A stretch of 64,000 nucleotides of DNA from positions 7,836,199 to 7,900,198 of the forward strand of contig NC_052621.1 in the NCBI RefSeq assembly GCF_016545825.1. The letters run 5' to 3'. The stretch is from Eucalyptus grandis (Eukaryota > Streptophyta > Magnoliopsida > Myrtales > Myrtaceae). Positions within the stretch are counted from its first letter, which is position 1; every line of letters begins with the position of its first letter. Made by a program: the position numbers and the translations under genes. A model generated the notes under the pieces. It was not told the origin of the DNA. It was given only the letters and a program-made list of their open reading frames with translations, and made no database searches. Positions 36,925 through 49,170 of the stretch are shown piece after piece.

Positions 36925-37410
36925 TAAATGTCGGTGAATTCTTAGAAAATAGTGAATACGAATATAAAAAAAATGAGAGAACTCAATTGAATGAGAGTTA
37001 GTAAAGTCAAAACTTATGTTAGCTAAATCCGTTGAGAGTTGGTAGATCATTGAAATAAATATTGGTAACTAGCCATAGGGAAGAACAACTTTGATGCTAT
37101 GGTAACACTAGCAAATAAAATGTTGGTGAGTTATAGGAACAATTGGTAATTCTAAAACAATTAAATACACATTGGCTATTGGACTCAAAGAAGAGTCAGT
37201 AATTTTCTATAAGAGTTACCAACTTTAATAAAAATAATGGTAAGTTATCAAATAGATATATATATATATATATATATATAAATAGTTAGTTGGTAATAGA
37301 AAACAGTGAAAAAGAAAAACTCTCGGCACTTCAACAAAAATGTTGATAAGTTACTAACGTCTCGCACAATTACAGTTGGTACTTCCAGAAATTGTTGCCA
37401 ACTTTACTAA
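36925..37410. repeat. Cluster of GTTGGTAA / TTACCAAC motifs
   Basis: About a dozen variants of GTTGGTAA and its reverse complement occur within 500 bp, for example near 37,030, 37,060, 37,121, 37,144, 37,215, 37,235, 37,286, 37,345, 37,373 and 37,394. Dense short motifs in both orientations resemble the subterminal repeats of CACTA-type DNA transposons. No transposase or CACTA terminus was seen. Confidence 0.45.
37256..37281 (+). repeat. (AT)n microsatellite
   Basis: An uninterrupted alternating AT run of about 26 bases. Confidence 0.9.
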
Positions 37411-37437
37411 GTTTTTGCAAACCAAACATATCATCGC

Positions 37438-37665
37438 ATTTTCACACATAGAACGCCAGAAACTTACGTACTCAGGAAAATTGTCAAACCCAAGACCACG
37501 CCATTAAATCAAGAAGTCGAAAAACTTCGATTTGGCCCTGTTTGGTTACTGATTTTCACCAACGGAACGCTAGAAATCTACTTGCACAGGGAAGTTGTCA
37601 AACTAAGACTACCCCAAGTAAACCAATGAATCGAAAAACTCAGATTTGATTCTGTTTTCTTCGTT
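37438..37665 (+). repeat. 114-bp tandem repeat, two degenerate units
   Basis: Units begin at 37,438 and 37,552 with ATTTTCAC. Both share GAACGCYAGAAA, GTCAAAC, and TCGAAAAACT blocks. It lies beyond the 3' end of the RETICULATA-RELATED gene. Confidence 0.75.
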
Positions 37666-38195
37666 TGCGCACACAGACTTTACCCAGAAAAATAATCCAA
37701 TGGCAATTTGGAAACTATTCTAGGAAGTGTGGCGGCTAAAAAGAATCTAAGGGAAGAATCAAACCACGGTTTGGGATTGACAGGAATCCAATGAGACAGC
37801 ACTGGTCATCGCTCATAACAAACTGAACACACACCATCATCAGAACCGACCAAAACTCCCTTCTCTGGATCAATTTAGTTGACTCCCACCCACAACTTCG
37901 GTAACGCTGAAATCGTAGATCTTAGTATTTTGTGAGGTTCTCAAACCAGCCCCAACTAAGTAACCAGAGCAACAGGGAGCAGCAACCTTTTTGTGCTTGA
38001 AGAGGATTCTGTTCAATTCAGGATAGGGAATCTGTGATTCCAAAATCAGTTCCTATATATACCGAAAAACCAGAATCTCAAACCTCCAGCTTCAGAGGAA
38101 ACAATCGATACGAGAACCAAACAATGAGGCAAACTGCTATTCTGACCAATGGAACAACATAATCAAAGAAGCCCTCCATTTTCTTGACTTCATGG

Positions 38196-41100
38196 TTACT
38201 GGATGCCAATCCATCTAGCATAATCTACCCACCTGTCAAAACATAACAATGTTGTGGTTAGACTCGGCGATAGAGACGCACATGTAAAGTAGAGACAGTT
38301 AAGAGTTATGGCTGCATGAAATCTCACAATAATGATCCCAAGAATGTGTTGCCAGTCCGGACTGCGAAGCAGAGTGCACTCAACATAATCTTGTGCTGGT
38401 GCAACATGGGCTCCAAAATCCGCTGTTCAATAACACCCGCCAGCACTTGGTACCTGCAGGTCGATAATACAACAAACAAATAACTATCTCAATTCGCTCA
38501 AGAAAGAATGTGCTAAGATTTCATTCTACATAGTATTCGTGGAAGGAAGAATGAGAAACTGGCTCAGTTAACTTTTTTTAATTAATTACTCAATTTGAGA
38601 AAACCTCAACAGCATATACCCAGAATGCACAAACTCTTTTAACTGAAAGCCAACATTAGCTGCTGAATAGATGTGAATCACAAGAAAGTCCAAGAGAAAG
38701 GTGCTTTTAGCCCTTGAGAAAATTAAATGCAAAAGATGCGCTGAAATCCATTCTTCAGGACATTAAAGATAAAAAGCAGTATCATCAACACTGGACCTCC
38801 CACTATCTGTCAAAAGTGCAAGCGCTGTGCATACACTGTTAGAAAATTCTCCATTTCATCGGTGTATCATTATTATTCACTGTGAATATCATGCAGAATG
38901 GCATTTCTGAAGCAGGTTGAAGTCACACTACTAGGGCCGACTTGCCTTAGTTGCATTGAATTAAAGGACTCAATAGGTGGCAAGAACTGCACAAGCACAA
39001 CTTACTGACAGCATCCAGCTATTATTCACAGACGAGTTGCAGTCAAAGTATGAAAAGCATTTACAGCCATAATGCAGAAAGTATAACTCAACCTCAAATA
39101 ACCCACGGTTACATTTCTTCATCTAAGAACCAGAACACGACAGAGAGCCACACTTGCCAATGCATTTTATAGTAAATGCGGGACCATACCTGAGGTTACT
39201 AGAAACAGCCATGTATACACCATACGCAACACTTGTTGACAGTATGGGCACATTTTCTATTTCATCTGCTGCAGACTTATCAACAGCCTTCCTGGCATTA
39301 ATTAACGCATTTGTCACTGCTGTGCCAACCTAGAGAGAGAAAAAAAAATTGATATCAGACATTTTAGGTATGTTCTTCTTTTAAATCAATAATCAAGTGA
39401 TCAAGCCCTTCAAGTTAGACAGTGACTACAGAATTCCCCATAAGAGACCCGACAAAATACTCGGCAACATAGAGCAATATCAGGATATAACACAAAGGCA
39501 GTACGTATTGGTTCTTTCAAAAAAGCACTATAAAATGAAGATTACATAGAAGCTGGCTATATGCAACTAGGGCTCCACAAATATATGTGGTAAGAAAGAC
39601 AATAAAAAAGAAAAAGAAAACTCACCAGAGAAGAAGTCGTGCCAACAGCAAAAAGCTTCACGCCATTACGCTACAAAACAGAACCAAATAGCATAAAGGA
39701 TCTATCTTCTTTGATTGCTTGAATATCATTAAACCCATAATATCTGACAACTCACCGCTATAGCACCTAATCTCTGCAGCATTGAATATGATGTTCCAGA
39801 GAGAGCAACCTGCACACAGATAAGAAAATTAAGTACCAGTATGACAATTATGTTTTCAGAAATCTTTTGAGAATATACTAAAAACAGAACGCCATAGGTT
39901 GAAAAGAAACCTGAAATGCATTGTCAGGGCAATTATGGAAGAATTTAGCAATGGACCCTGCACCACTTGCAAGTGCTGGTCTCAAAGACACAGTTGGAGC
40001 TGGGAGATAAACAAGCATGAAGTCCGCAATAATAGCCATCACCTAAGAAGAAAAAAAAACAAATAGATGAACACAAGACCTTCCTTAAAAAAGTCGATAC
40101 AATAACTGCTTGTGAGCTTAGCACCTAAATGCCAATCTAATAACTCAGCTTGTCTGACCATCAAGCAGTAATACACCACTCTTTTCACGTGTACTCAATG
40201 TATATCCAAAGCCATAGACATCACTTCTAGAGTCTAGACAAATTCTGGTGGTACCTGCCACTTATGTGGAGATACCCTGTTAACAAGCTGGAAAAAAAGG
40301 ATCCACCAGGAGGTCCAAAAATACCAGCTTCGATGTTGGCCAAAGGCTCTTCTCCAATTATTGTGATATAGACATACCAAATCCGAGTCACTTGATCAAA
40401 CCTTCATAAGCAACTGATTCCATGCAGATGAGTCTGTTAATTCAAGAGAAATGCCAACCATGATCCAACTACATATGCAAGCAACCTTTTGTGAATAACT
40501 TTTGTATACTTCTTTGTTAATCTGCAAACTTGGATTCTAATTACCTCCATGTTAGTTAAACCTGATTGTATTTTCAGCAAGATGTCAGCAGATAATCAGT
40601 ACCAAAAATTGCAGGATACTACAATCTTGTCTAGACCAGACTAGATCATTTTCTTAAACAGAAAATGAGATTGCAAAGACCACAATATTAATCTATTATC
40701 CAGCTGATAATCCTTAAATTGAAAGAAGAAAGCCACACATACCACATCTGCAAAGACAATTTCCAGCTCGTTGAAAAAGTTCTCTCTGCGTCGTTCATAC
40801 TCAGCAGCGGTCTACACAATGAACAATTGAAAAAGTCATCGTTTGATCCAGTCTGTGACTAAATTTATCGAACATCAGATTTGAAAAACACAATGAAGAA
40901 GATAGCACAACAAATAAAAAACCATAGAAATTCAGGCAAAAGAGAAGCCGCGAAAATCAACAGGAATTTATCACAACATCAAAACCAACTATTATCAAGG
41001 AATGCAAAACAATTCACATGCAGACATGATGAGAACTACTGATTGACATTTGCACAACACAGTTCCTGCAGGATCCGAATCATCAGTCAGCTGTGATGCT

Positions 41101-43386
41101 GATCTAGCTTTGTGAGAACTGTGATTATACTGTACAGTATGGCTTCTTGACGTAACAAACTAAAACACAATAACAAGAGTGAACACAATAAGGTTAGCAA
41201 AGTCTTCTGAATTTCAACAAATGAAACTTGCAAACTAGCATTCTGTACCTTCTCATAATCTCAACGAATTGGTTATAGAAAAATAACTAGGAGCTAAATT
41301 CCCACAGGCATGTTCTAAGAAACATGGCCAGATATACAAATCCCATTCAACAAGTCCAATAACGTAATGTGCTAACTAATACAGCTAGAAAAGGACGAAC
41401 CTAGTTTCCAAGTTTTTTCAACCATGTACCCTACAATCAGACACTAGGGGTCAAAACACCTAACATGGGTGTTGAATTTCAGGATTGCGTTGGGCAATAA
41501 GAGTTTCCAAGTTTACCAAGCATATCCCAACTAATAGCACGAAACAAGATAAAAGTATTTGGAAATAACCTCAAAATCGTGCATCACACAAACAACGATA
41601 AGGGAGAATTTTGTCAAGGACTCAAACCAAATTACTACTTTAATTTATTAAAATGTCATTCTTAAGATGGGAATCTTGAGTGTGTACAAAGTCTTCCCAA
41701 ACACTTTCTCAGTTTTCCCATTGGTAGCCAAGTTATTTTTACATTCTTAGCATATTAATTCTGATATCACCCACAACAAATTCATTAGCTTGTAACTCTT
41801 GCTATGCCAAGCTAATTGTTCCAGTTCTAATGACCAGTCCATTAGGCAGCATCACTTGAAAAACCACTATGTCCTTCCTTCATCACACATTATCCTCCAT
41901 ATCCACCGCCTCAAATTTACATAAGCGTTACATGTCTCCTGCCCACTGTTGATCTAGTTCCATTGTAACATTGTCACGATTAATCCACCACTAAATGGCA
42001 AGGCTAGGCCCTTCCAAAAAATAAGATAATATCCGCAACGGAATATCATCTAACATATCAGACAACAATTTTTGTCAAGTACCTTACCCGACAAGAAGAT
42101 GATAACAGCAAAGATCAATTTGATCCAAGTTGGAGTCCTGATTGTTCACTCCCTGCCTGTTGATAAGGGAAAGTATTGTTACAAATTTTTCTAAAGTCTA
42201 GAACCTCCCAAATGTGCTCATGTTAAATTGCCACCATCACAAGCAACATATCCTAGGGAGGTCTGATAGACAGTCCAATGACCCAAATTTGCGCCACATC
42301 GAGTGACAATGAAAATTTCAGGCCAGTGAAAGACAACCTATTGGCAGTTTAGTGATCTCAAATCTAATTACTGATTCGCTATGTTAGACTCACACTGAGC
42401 TCAACAAAAGAACCAAATATTACTGCTTAGCAGAGCTCTGTCATGGAAATGCTATGCCACCTGAATAATATAGATCATCCCACTGATAACCACAGTGAAA
42501 TCTGTACCCAAACTTCCCCAAATCGCTCTGAGTTTCCATATACCTAATTTTTGACTACGTGTTGACTTCAAAATCTACAATTCTCTTCTACGCGCATAAT
42601 CCAGCTCTCAGAAGGACTGCCCTGAACATTTCTTGGCATGAATTTCAGAGAAAAGGCAGTAACATAATGCAGGTCCAGGAATGAAACGTCAAAAACACAA
42701 AATAATCGCCAGCAACGACCAAATCAGCGGAAAACTGACCACAGTCAGCTTTGCATGCAGCAACCAGATCAGCAGAAACGAACCACAGTCAAAACAAAAT
42801 GCAGCAACCATTCGAACGAAGAACCGAGAGATCAACGATGTACCTTGGTGAAGATCCCCACTCCGCACTCCATCCCGACCTTCGCGAGGAAGAGATCGTC
42901 GGCGAGGAGCCTCTCCTTGAAACCTCCGAACTGCATCAACCACCGGAAGAACGGCGACCTGTCGAGCTCGAAGAACCTCGACACGACCGAACCGGGGATC
43001 CTCCCGGCCTCGATCGCAGCCGCCAGGTCCTTCGGCAAGCTCTCCAGCTGCCGCCCGGCCTCCGCCAGCACCATGAGCGCCTCCTTCCTGTTCCTGTCCC
43101 CGGCGCTATCGGCGCCGCCGCCGTCCCCGCCGCCGCCGCCGCCGGAGGAGTTCCCATTGCCGTCGATGAAGTCGCCCCCGCCGCCGGTAGACGAGAAAGC
43201 TACGGAGAGGAGGAGGCGGCGGCGGGGGATAGGGGGAGAGGAGAGGGCGATAGGAGCGGCCTTGGCGGCGGGGAGGCGGAGGTGGAGGCGGAGCGGCGGC
43301 GGGGAGGCGACGTGTCGGCGGATGCGGAGGCAGGGGGCGGATTCCGGGAGGGAGAGGGAGGGGTTGAAGCAGGCGGCGATCGCCAT
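38196..43386 (-). CDS. RER: RETICULATA-RELATED chloroplast membrane protein (DUF3411), 8 exons
   Basis: RER proteins are chloroplast-envelope membrane proteins needed for normal leaf mesophyll; their biochemical activity is not settled. Exons (minus order): 43386-42844, 40811-40743, 40042-39911, 39809-39756, 39670-39626, 39329-39190, 38453-38328, 38232-38196. All have GT-AG borders and consistent phase, giving 381 residues and TAA. Residues 1 to about 60 look like a transit peptide (Ser/Arg/Ala-rich, few acids). A Gly-rich linker covers about 70-95. The conserved domain starts near 100 (EALMVLAEAGRQLESLPKDL) and includes FFRWLMQFGGF, GVGIFTKTAAEYERRR and NCPDNAFQVALSGTSY. Hydrophobic segments lie at about 205-225, 272-292, 310-340 and near the C-terminus, which ends WVDYARWIGIQ. 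The start has a good context (AGAATGG). Length fits the family. The closest group is RER3/RER4; I cannot choose between them. No lesion seen. Confidence 0.95.
40812..42843 (-). other. Intron 1 of the RER gene (2.0 kb)
   Basis: The donor is AAG|GTACAT after GIFTK and the acceptor is TGTAG|ACC before TAAEYE. The phase is 0. No coding or mobile-element signal was recognised inside. It is by far the longest intron of this gene. Confidence 0.85.
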
Positions 43387-43600
43387 TCTTTGTCTTCCTC
43401 CTTGCGGGCGCGCACCGATCGCGTCGCGGCTCGAGAACTTTGAAGAGCGCCTCCTCTCTCTCTCTCCCTCTATCGTCTCTTTCGCGTGTTTGGTGACGTC
43501 GGCGTGGTCAACCTAACTTTAGCGAAGGCCGTCGTCGCGGTTGGTGGAGAAGAAGGGGTTCGCCCCACGTGGGGGGCCGGGTGGCTAATTAAGATCTCCA
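43387..43600 (-). promoter_or_regulatory. RER gene upstream region with G-box
   Basis: A 12-base perfect palindrome, CCCCACGTGGGG, at 43,563-43,574 contains the G-box core CACGTG, about 180 bp upstream of the start codon. A TGACGTC element lies at 43,494-43,500. A CT/GA-rich stretch (43,452-43,470) probably falls in the 5' UTR. G-boxes bind bZIP and bHLH factors and are common in light-regulated chloroplast genes. The assignment is by sequence and position only. Confidence 0.6.
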
Positions 43601-44560
43601 AGGGTCACGACTGCAAATATTATTTTATTTTTCTTTTTAAACTATTGGCGTGATCGAGTATATTTGCAATCCTAGTTCTGACTCAGCTCGAATATTCAAA
43701 GCTCGGGTTTGATTCGTTTTGATCAAGTCTTTTGAAAGTGATTGTGAGACTAAATGGAATTCATTGCGAATGGATTTTGTGACTTTGTTTTTGCTTCAAT
43801 CGGGTATGAGTTGAAATGTAGAAAGCATAATGAAGATTAAAAAAATTAGAGTGTCGTGCATATGTGATTAAAGAATTGATTGGGTTGGCGGGCTACCTTC
43901 AATCAACGTGAACTCAAGAATGGTCCAATGGAGTACAGATAAAGGTTAAAAAAATAGGGTATTACATATTTATAACTGCTAATCGAGTAAAAATGTTTCA
44001 AGAGTACCTTGACTTGCTTACATCCTATCTTCTATGGTCTAATTCCTTCAAGAACTCAAACTTCAAGTCCAATTACAATTTTGCCCCCAAATCTTTTCTT
44101 GTCTAGAAAAGAACTCAAACTTTTGCTTTTATCCTAAATTTGTCCATGCATCCCAAAAGCATCATTGAGAGCCGTTAAAGGTTTATCATCAGAACTTATA
44201 TCTTCATCAAAAAACTCATTTTCGTATAAAACAATACAGCGGTCTCTTGATATTGATAATTTTACGAAAATGAATAGTGATCTCTTGACTAGTGAGTAGA
44301 TGTAGATCATAATAAAAGTTGGAAATTCTTTTTAAATAGAAAAAGTTGAAGACAAAATTGAAACTGCATATAAAATTGAAGGTTTTTCTTTCAGAGAATT
44401 AAATTGAAATGTTTGCCCCTATTTCAAGCCACGAGTTTATTTCAATGAGGTGATTCTTTTCAAGTGCGTTCTATAAACATTCTGTTTCTATGAACAATTT
44501 CTTTTCAGAAATAGTTTTTTTTTATATTATATTCCCTAGACAAGTTTCTAAGCATTTAGA
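43601..44560. other. AT-rich intergenic DNA, no gene recognised
   Basis: No frame of useful length and no element terminus was recognised. Confidence 0.6.
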
Positions 44561-44565
44561 GGTGT

Positions 44566-45232
44566 TTGATAATTGTCCAAAATTTATATTTCCAAAATAT
44601 AAATGCATTTCGTACTACTCCCAAATTCTTTTGTGATTTAGAATTTCTTTTAAATTTTTCATAATTTTATTACATGTTTGTCTTTTTTTCCTTTTCTTCT
44701 TCCCTTTACCGGTCGTCGGCCCTTAATGAAATTGAGCTTATCCAACCATAGAGAGGCTCGACCTTGTCGGGCCATCACTAGGTCGGGCTAGACGAGGTTG
44801 ACCTTGCCATGGTCAAGCGATATCAACCTCATGGTGGCCCGTCGAGCCTCACTTGGGGCTAGCGATGCTTTGGCGAGATTGCCGACCATGGTTGAGGTCG
44901 GCGACTAGCAAGAGGAGGAGGAGGAGGAGAATTTTTTTTTATTCTAGAGTTGTTGTTGGGAACAAAGAAATAACAATTTTTTTTTTACTTCTTTATTCTA
45001 TTCCAAATCTATTTTTGGGAATAAAAATCTTACCAAATGGAAGAAAGATTTTGATTTTGGAGTTGTTGTTAGGAACAAAGAAACAATCTTTTTTTCTTTT
45101 TTTTTTACTTCTTAATTTTGTTTTAAATCTATTTTCGGGAACAAAAATCTTATCAAATGGGTTTATATTCTTTTTTTTTTCTGGGAAATAAAAGAACAAA
45201 AATAACTTATTACCAAACAAGTTCTTGAGGTG
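44566..45232. mobile_element. MITE-like element with GTTTGGTAAT-type ends
   Basis: The left end reads GTGTTTGATAATTG and the right end ATTACCAAACAAG, an imperfect inverted pair. The interior has a GC-rich core (44,750-44,920) with GTCGGCGAC-like motifs and a GAG-repeat, then a T-rich part with two ~115-bp related blocks, each with CTTATTCTATTCC- or CTTAATTTTGTTT-like text followed by AAATCTATTTT and GGGA (44,940-45,020 and 45,060-45,140). There is no transposase. A similar architecture occurs at 59,936-60,655. Confidence 0.55.
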
Positions 45233-45487
45233 GCTCACTTACCTTTTGCTAGAGCAAGAATGGGAAAACTGCACTTGGCTTGATTTGGAGCTTTTGATGG
45301 TGACCTCCACGACGTTGATCATGATTCAAATTATGGGTAGAATTAAATTAAACTTATGGAAAGAATAAACAACCTAAACTTATTTTTGGAATAAATTAGT
45401 TATTGCCTTACAAGGAAGGTAAGATCTAAAAACAGGACCCGTGGAATATCTATGCAATGCTATGTGGACCCTTTTTTTTCTAGGGAA

Positions 45488-45876
45488 GTTGCAAATTGAA
45501 AAGGGATAATAAGATAAATGGTCTTTGAATTTTGATCTAATGTGCAATGTGCTCCATAAACCTCTAATTTATTTAATGTAGTCTTTGAATATTTAGTACA
45601 TTTTCAATATATTCCCTGAAATATATAAAAACATTCGATATTGTCTTATTCGAATTGGAAAGAAAACATCGAACATATTCATATAATCCAAAGACTAAAT
45701 TAAACATATATAAAACATCCAATGATCATATTTAATAAATTAAAATTTCAGAGACCACATTACAAATTAAGCTAAAATAGAAGAACCAAATTGAAAAAAT
45801 TAAACATTTATAAACTACATCACCCATAAGGGCAAAGTTCAAGGACCATTTGCATTAATTTTCCAATTGAAAACGG
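45488..45876. mobile_element. MITE-like element, AAATGGTC-type terminal inverted repeats
   Basis: The left arm contains AAATGGTCTTTGAATTTTG (45,518) and the right arm the complement of AAATGGTCCTTGAACTTTG (about 45,833-45,852). Outside these, CAAATTGAAAA and TTTTCCAATTG also pair. The AT-rich interior (~390 bp total) has no coding capacity. A related half occurs near 62,640-62,690. Confidence 0.55.
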
Positions 45877-45958
45877 TGTGGATTGTTAAGTTCGCTTTGG
45901 TTGGAGGACTAATGAGCAAAAAGCCAATGAAGCTGATTTGGGTTTCACGTTGGAATCC

Positions 45959-46010
45959 GTTTGACTTTTTGTCTTCTACTCCAAACAGCTGGGAAGACAA
46001 AAAGTCAAAC
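45959..46010. repeat. Perfect 18-bp inverted repeat with 16-bp loop
   Basis: GTTTGACTTTTTGTCTTC at 45,959-45,976 is exactly complementary to 45,993-46,010. An RNA of either strand would form a stable hairpin. There is no T-run context of a bacterial-type terminator, and the function is unknown. Confidence 0.9.
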
Positions 46011-46650
46011 CGACAGTAGGTGGCCGTGGGGCCCAGTCTGGTTGGTGGCGGTGAGACGGCAGAGCGTGCCATCTTCGCATCTCGTTTTATTGTTCACATC
46101 GTTGTCGCGCCAAGCTGTTGAACAGTCGATTTGGAAAATGAAGGTTAGGAATTTGGAACTTTATGATGCGCGGCCAGGTGATTTCAAAACTCGAGATTTG
46201 CTTTACTTATCGTATTTTTAGTTGTTTTCAATTATTTTGGCTTAGTTAAATTCCTGATCAAATCAGTTTTATCGAAATTCTAAACGATGAAGGTTGACAT
46301 TTGATGAATGTTTAAACCTTAACTTCACCTACTATTGGAAAATAGCATATGGGAGTGTAGAATGACATCGATTTTCAGTAAGATTATTGCAACATAAGGT
46401 GAAACGATGCTAGGTCAAATGCATAGCTATAGAGAAGTGTCGCTTGGTGAACACACGCCGAATATTCTCTCAACTCTTCTTTGAACCATATAGAATAGAT
46501 TCTTAGGGATTTCATTAATTTATCATAGACTACATAAATTTGTCTTATTCTCTTTGGTTAAAAGCATACTTCTTTTGATGGATGAATGAATGAATTGGCA
46601 GAATTTATTTGCTAGTGGACAGGCTTGTGCGTGACGATTGGCGTTTGGCG

Positions 46651-47727
46651 TGTGACAAAATCTGAAGCAGAAGCAACAAGAAAAGAAAGGAGACGTGGGA
46701 AACTTTTGTATTTATTAATTGTCTTGTTTAATGTACAAAGGAATCATTATGTAACACGGACAACAATCAATAAAAAGGAATGATTATATTTCTCTAATCT
46801 ACGCGTATCAAATCTAATCCTAGATTGATTCAAATAATCAATTACAATCAAAATAAATCTCCGAAATCTCTTGTATATATTCTTCCAAATCGACATCATA
46901 TCTTTCAACACCCCCTCAAGTTGTTGGCTTGTATATGTCCAATACGCTTAGAAGATATGAATGTTGCCTTGACACAAAAGCTTGGTGAACATATTGCAGG
47001 TATATTGCAAGTTGTTATGTGGTTCTGATTCCTCTTGTTTCAATCATTCCTTCTTGAATCTTTTCTTGGATAAAGTGACAATCGACTTCTATGTGTGTCG
47101 TTCTTTTATGTAATATAGGATTTGCGTTCTTTTATGTAATATAGGATTTGCAGCAAGTTTAAGTGCATAATCATTATCACAAAATAGCAAAGTTGGTCCT
47201 TTGACCTCTACTCCGAGATCTAGAAGCAAGCCTCGTAACCAAACCACCTCACAAACAGTTTTGGCCATGGATCAATATTCAGCTTCTACCGATGACAAGG
47301 ATACGGTGGATTGTTTCTTTGTCTTCCATGAGAGTAACGATTCCCCAAGTTTGATGCAAAAACCAGTGATCTTTGACTCATAGGGCAAGTTGCATAATCC
47401 ACATCGCAGTAAACTGTCATTTCCATTTTGCATTTGCAAGAAAGAAGAATCCCTAGTCATGTGCGAGAGGCGTTTTGCAGGTTAGAGTTCCCATAGTAAC
47501 AAAAGCACAATTCTATCTAGAGAGCAATCAACAAAAAATGCGGAAGCTAAGTCAAGAGCATCTGCTCTGATACCGTGACAAAATCTAAAGCAGAAGCAAC
47601 GAGAAAAGAAAGGAGACGTGAGAAACTTTTGTATTCATTAATTGTCTTGTTTAATGTACAAAGGAATCATTATATAACACAGACAACAATCAATAAAAAG
47701 GAATTATTATATTTCTCTAATCTACGT
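46651..47727 (-). mobile_element. Internally deleted Copia element retaining only RNase H
   Basis: On the minus strand: 5' LTR remnant at 47,727-47,576, primer binding site at about 47,574-47,563 (GGTATCAGAGC, complementary to initiator Met tRNA), short leader, RNase H piece, purine tract TTGAGGGGG at 46,918-46,911, and 3' LTR 46,910-46,651 (about 260 bp, starting TGTTGAAAG). RNase H (47,460-46,950) reads [20 protein letters not shown], then LSSVEAEY and, further on, THIEVDCHFIQEKI. Gag, protease, integrase and reverse transcriptase are absent. The outer part of the 5' LTR is truncated near 47,727. Confidence 0.85.
47100..47151 (+). repeat. 26-bp exact tandem duplication
   Basis: Two perfect units at 47,100-47,125 and 47,126-47,151 lie within the RNase H relic and would shift its frame. 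Confidence 0.9.
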
Positions 47728-48063
47728 GTTTAGTGTTTTTTCTAGATTCGCGCTATCGCTCGTTTCTTCCATGTCAAGACCTTGAGTTCATGTGCGAGAG
47801 GCGTTGGAGGGAAAGACTTCTGTGAAATCATTGAACTGTCATCGTAATGCGCCGAACATACCGAAGGCTCATTATGACAATTACCGTCTAAGGTCGTTCT
47901 AGTAGATCAAACTAACTAGAGGAACAATGAGATCGACATTGACCTCACGTGATTATGTAACTCTGGCATTTTTTAATTTTATTTTTCAGAATTGATCAAG
48001 CTCTTCGAAGCTCGAAAAATGAACTGCTCATCTAGGACCAAATGCATCTCATAAAAAATCAAA

Positions 48064-49080
48064 GCAAGAGTTGAGAATAATAATCCAGAAGACAAATTTG
48101 GGGAATTTCTATATAGTTTGATAATATTCATAATGAGGATTACATTGACCTGTTTATAGGTTTATGAGATTACCATTGGATGTAACATATCAATTAAAGT
48201 ATGCATTATCAAATGAGATATATACATAATTCTGAGAAATGTTCATAATCAAATAGATCTCCTAATATTGCTAATATCCCCTCAAACGCAAGTTGAGTTG
48301 AAACAAATCAATTTGAGTTTGAAAACTAATCCAAACAATGTTGCAAAAATTTCTGATTAAAAAGAACTCAACTAATCCAAGGCGAGGCAGTGCGTAGTGG
48401 CGCATGTGATGACTCCAACTTCCGTTGACAAGAAGATTTCAACATGTTGATTATCTGATGACAGCAAATCTTGGGGTGGAGTCAGCTTCTCGAAACGAGA
48501 ATTGAAAAGTTGAAAATTGGAGGTATTGGAGCCAAGCAGTATACGTCCTTTGTAGTTGATTTTGCTATTGGGATAGTAACTTAAATACAACCAATGCATC
48601 TAGTGTGGTTACAGCGAGCGAAATAAGCGGGCCGGGCCTTGCTGAGGAAAAGTTATTGTGTGAAGACGCATCTTCGTGGCATTGAAAAATAACTTGTGGA
48701 AAAGAAAAGTTCAACTTGGTGACACGTCAAAGACATTGTAACACAACCATCATGGCACTTGCTCAGACAGGAATGATGCACTTAGGTGAACATTGTCCAG
48801 CGGTAGGGATGGAACTATTTGCTTAGGATGCGTGGGTGCACTGTTGAGAATGATAAAGTATAAGAAAATATAATTGGAAAATTATGCACTTCGCACCCAA
48901 TGCACTTGGATTGCCTTAGAAAAGGAGGCTCTAATACCAAGTTGAGAATAACAATGTAAAACACAAATTTGAAGAATTTATGTATAATTTGATATATTCA
49001 TAATGAGAATTACATCAACTTAGGCTTTATATGAAGATTAGTGAAGGTGACTCAGTAATGAAGGATATGCATTATCAAAA

Positions 49081-49138
<58 letters not shown>

Positions 49139-49170
49139 CAAATAGATCTCCTAATATCGCTAACAGCAAG
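48064..49170 (-). mobile_element. Small non-autonomous LTR element with target-site duplication
   Basis: LTRs lie at 48,069-48,276 and 48,940-49,165, both starting AGTTGAGAATAA on the plus strand and ending near CTAATATYGCTAA. They are flanked by GCAAG at 48,064-48,068 and 49,166-49,170, a plausible 5-bp target duplication. On the minus strand the right LTR is followed directly by TGGTATTAGAGCC (48,939-48,927), a one-base variant of the initiator-Met primer site. The left LTR is preceded by a TTGAGGGGA purine tract. The ~660-bp interior has no retroviral domain; its 75-codon minus frame (48,599-48,372) matches nothing I know. The right LTR is swollen by an (AT)27 run. Size and layout are TRIM-like, though deleted Copia is possible. 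Confidence 0.82.
49083..49136 (+). repeat. (AT)27 microsatellite inside an LTR
   Basis: 54 bases of pure AT, present only in the right LTR of the small element, so it grew after insertion. Confidence 0.95.

Noticed and set aside
42751..43516. Long plus-strand frames of 230 and 253 codons
   Set aside because: They lie antisense to RER exon 1, which is GC-rich and so free of stops in other frames. Composition is low-complexity Arg/Glu/Pro/Ser, and the sense strand explains the region fully.
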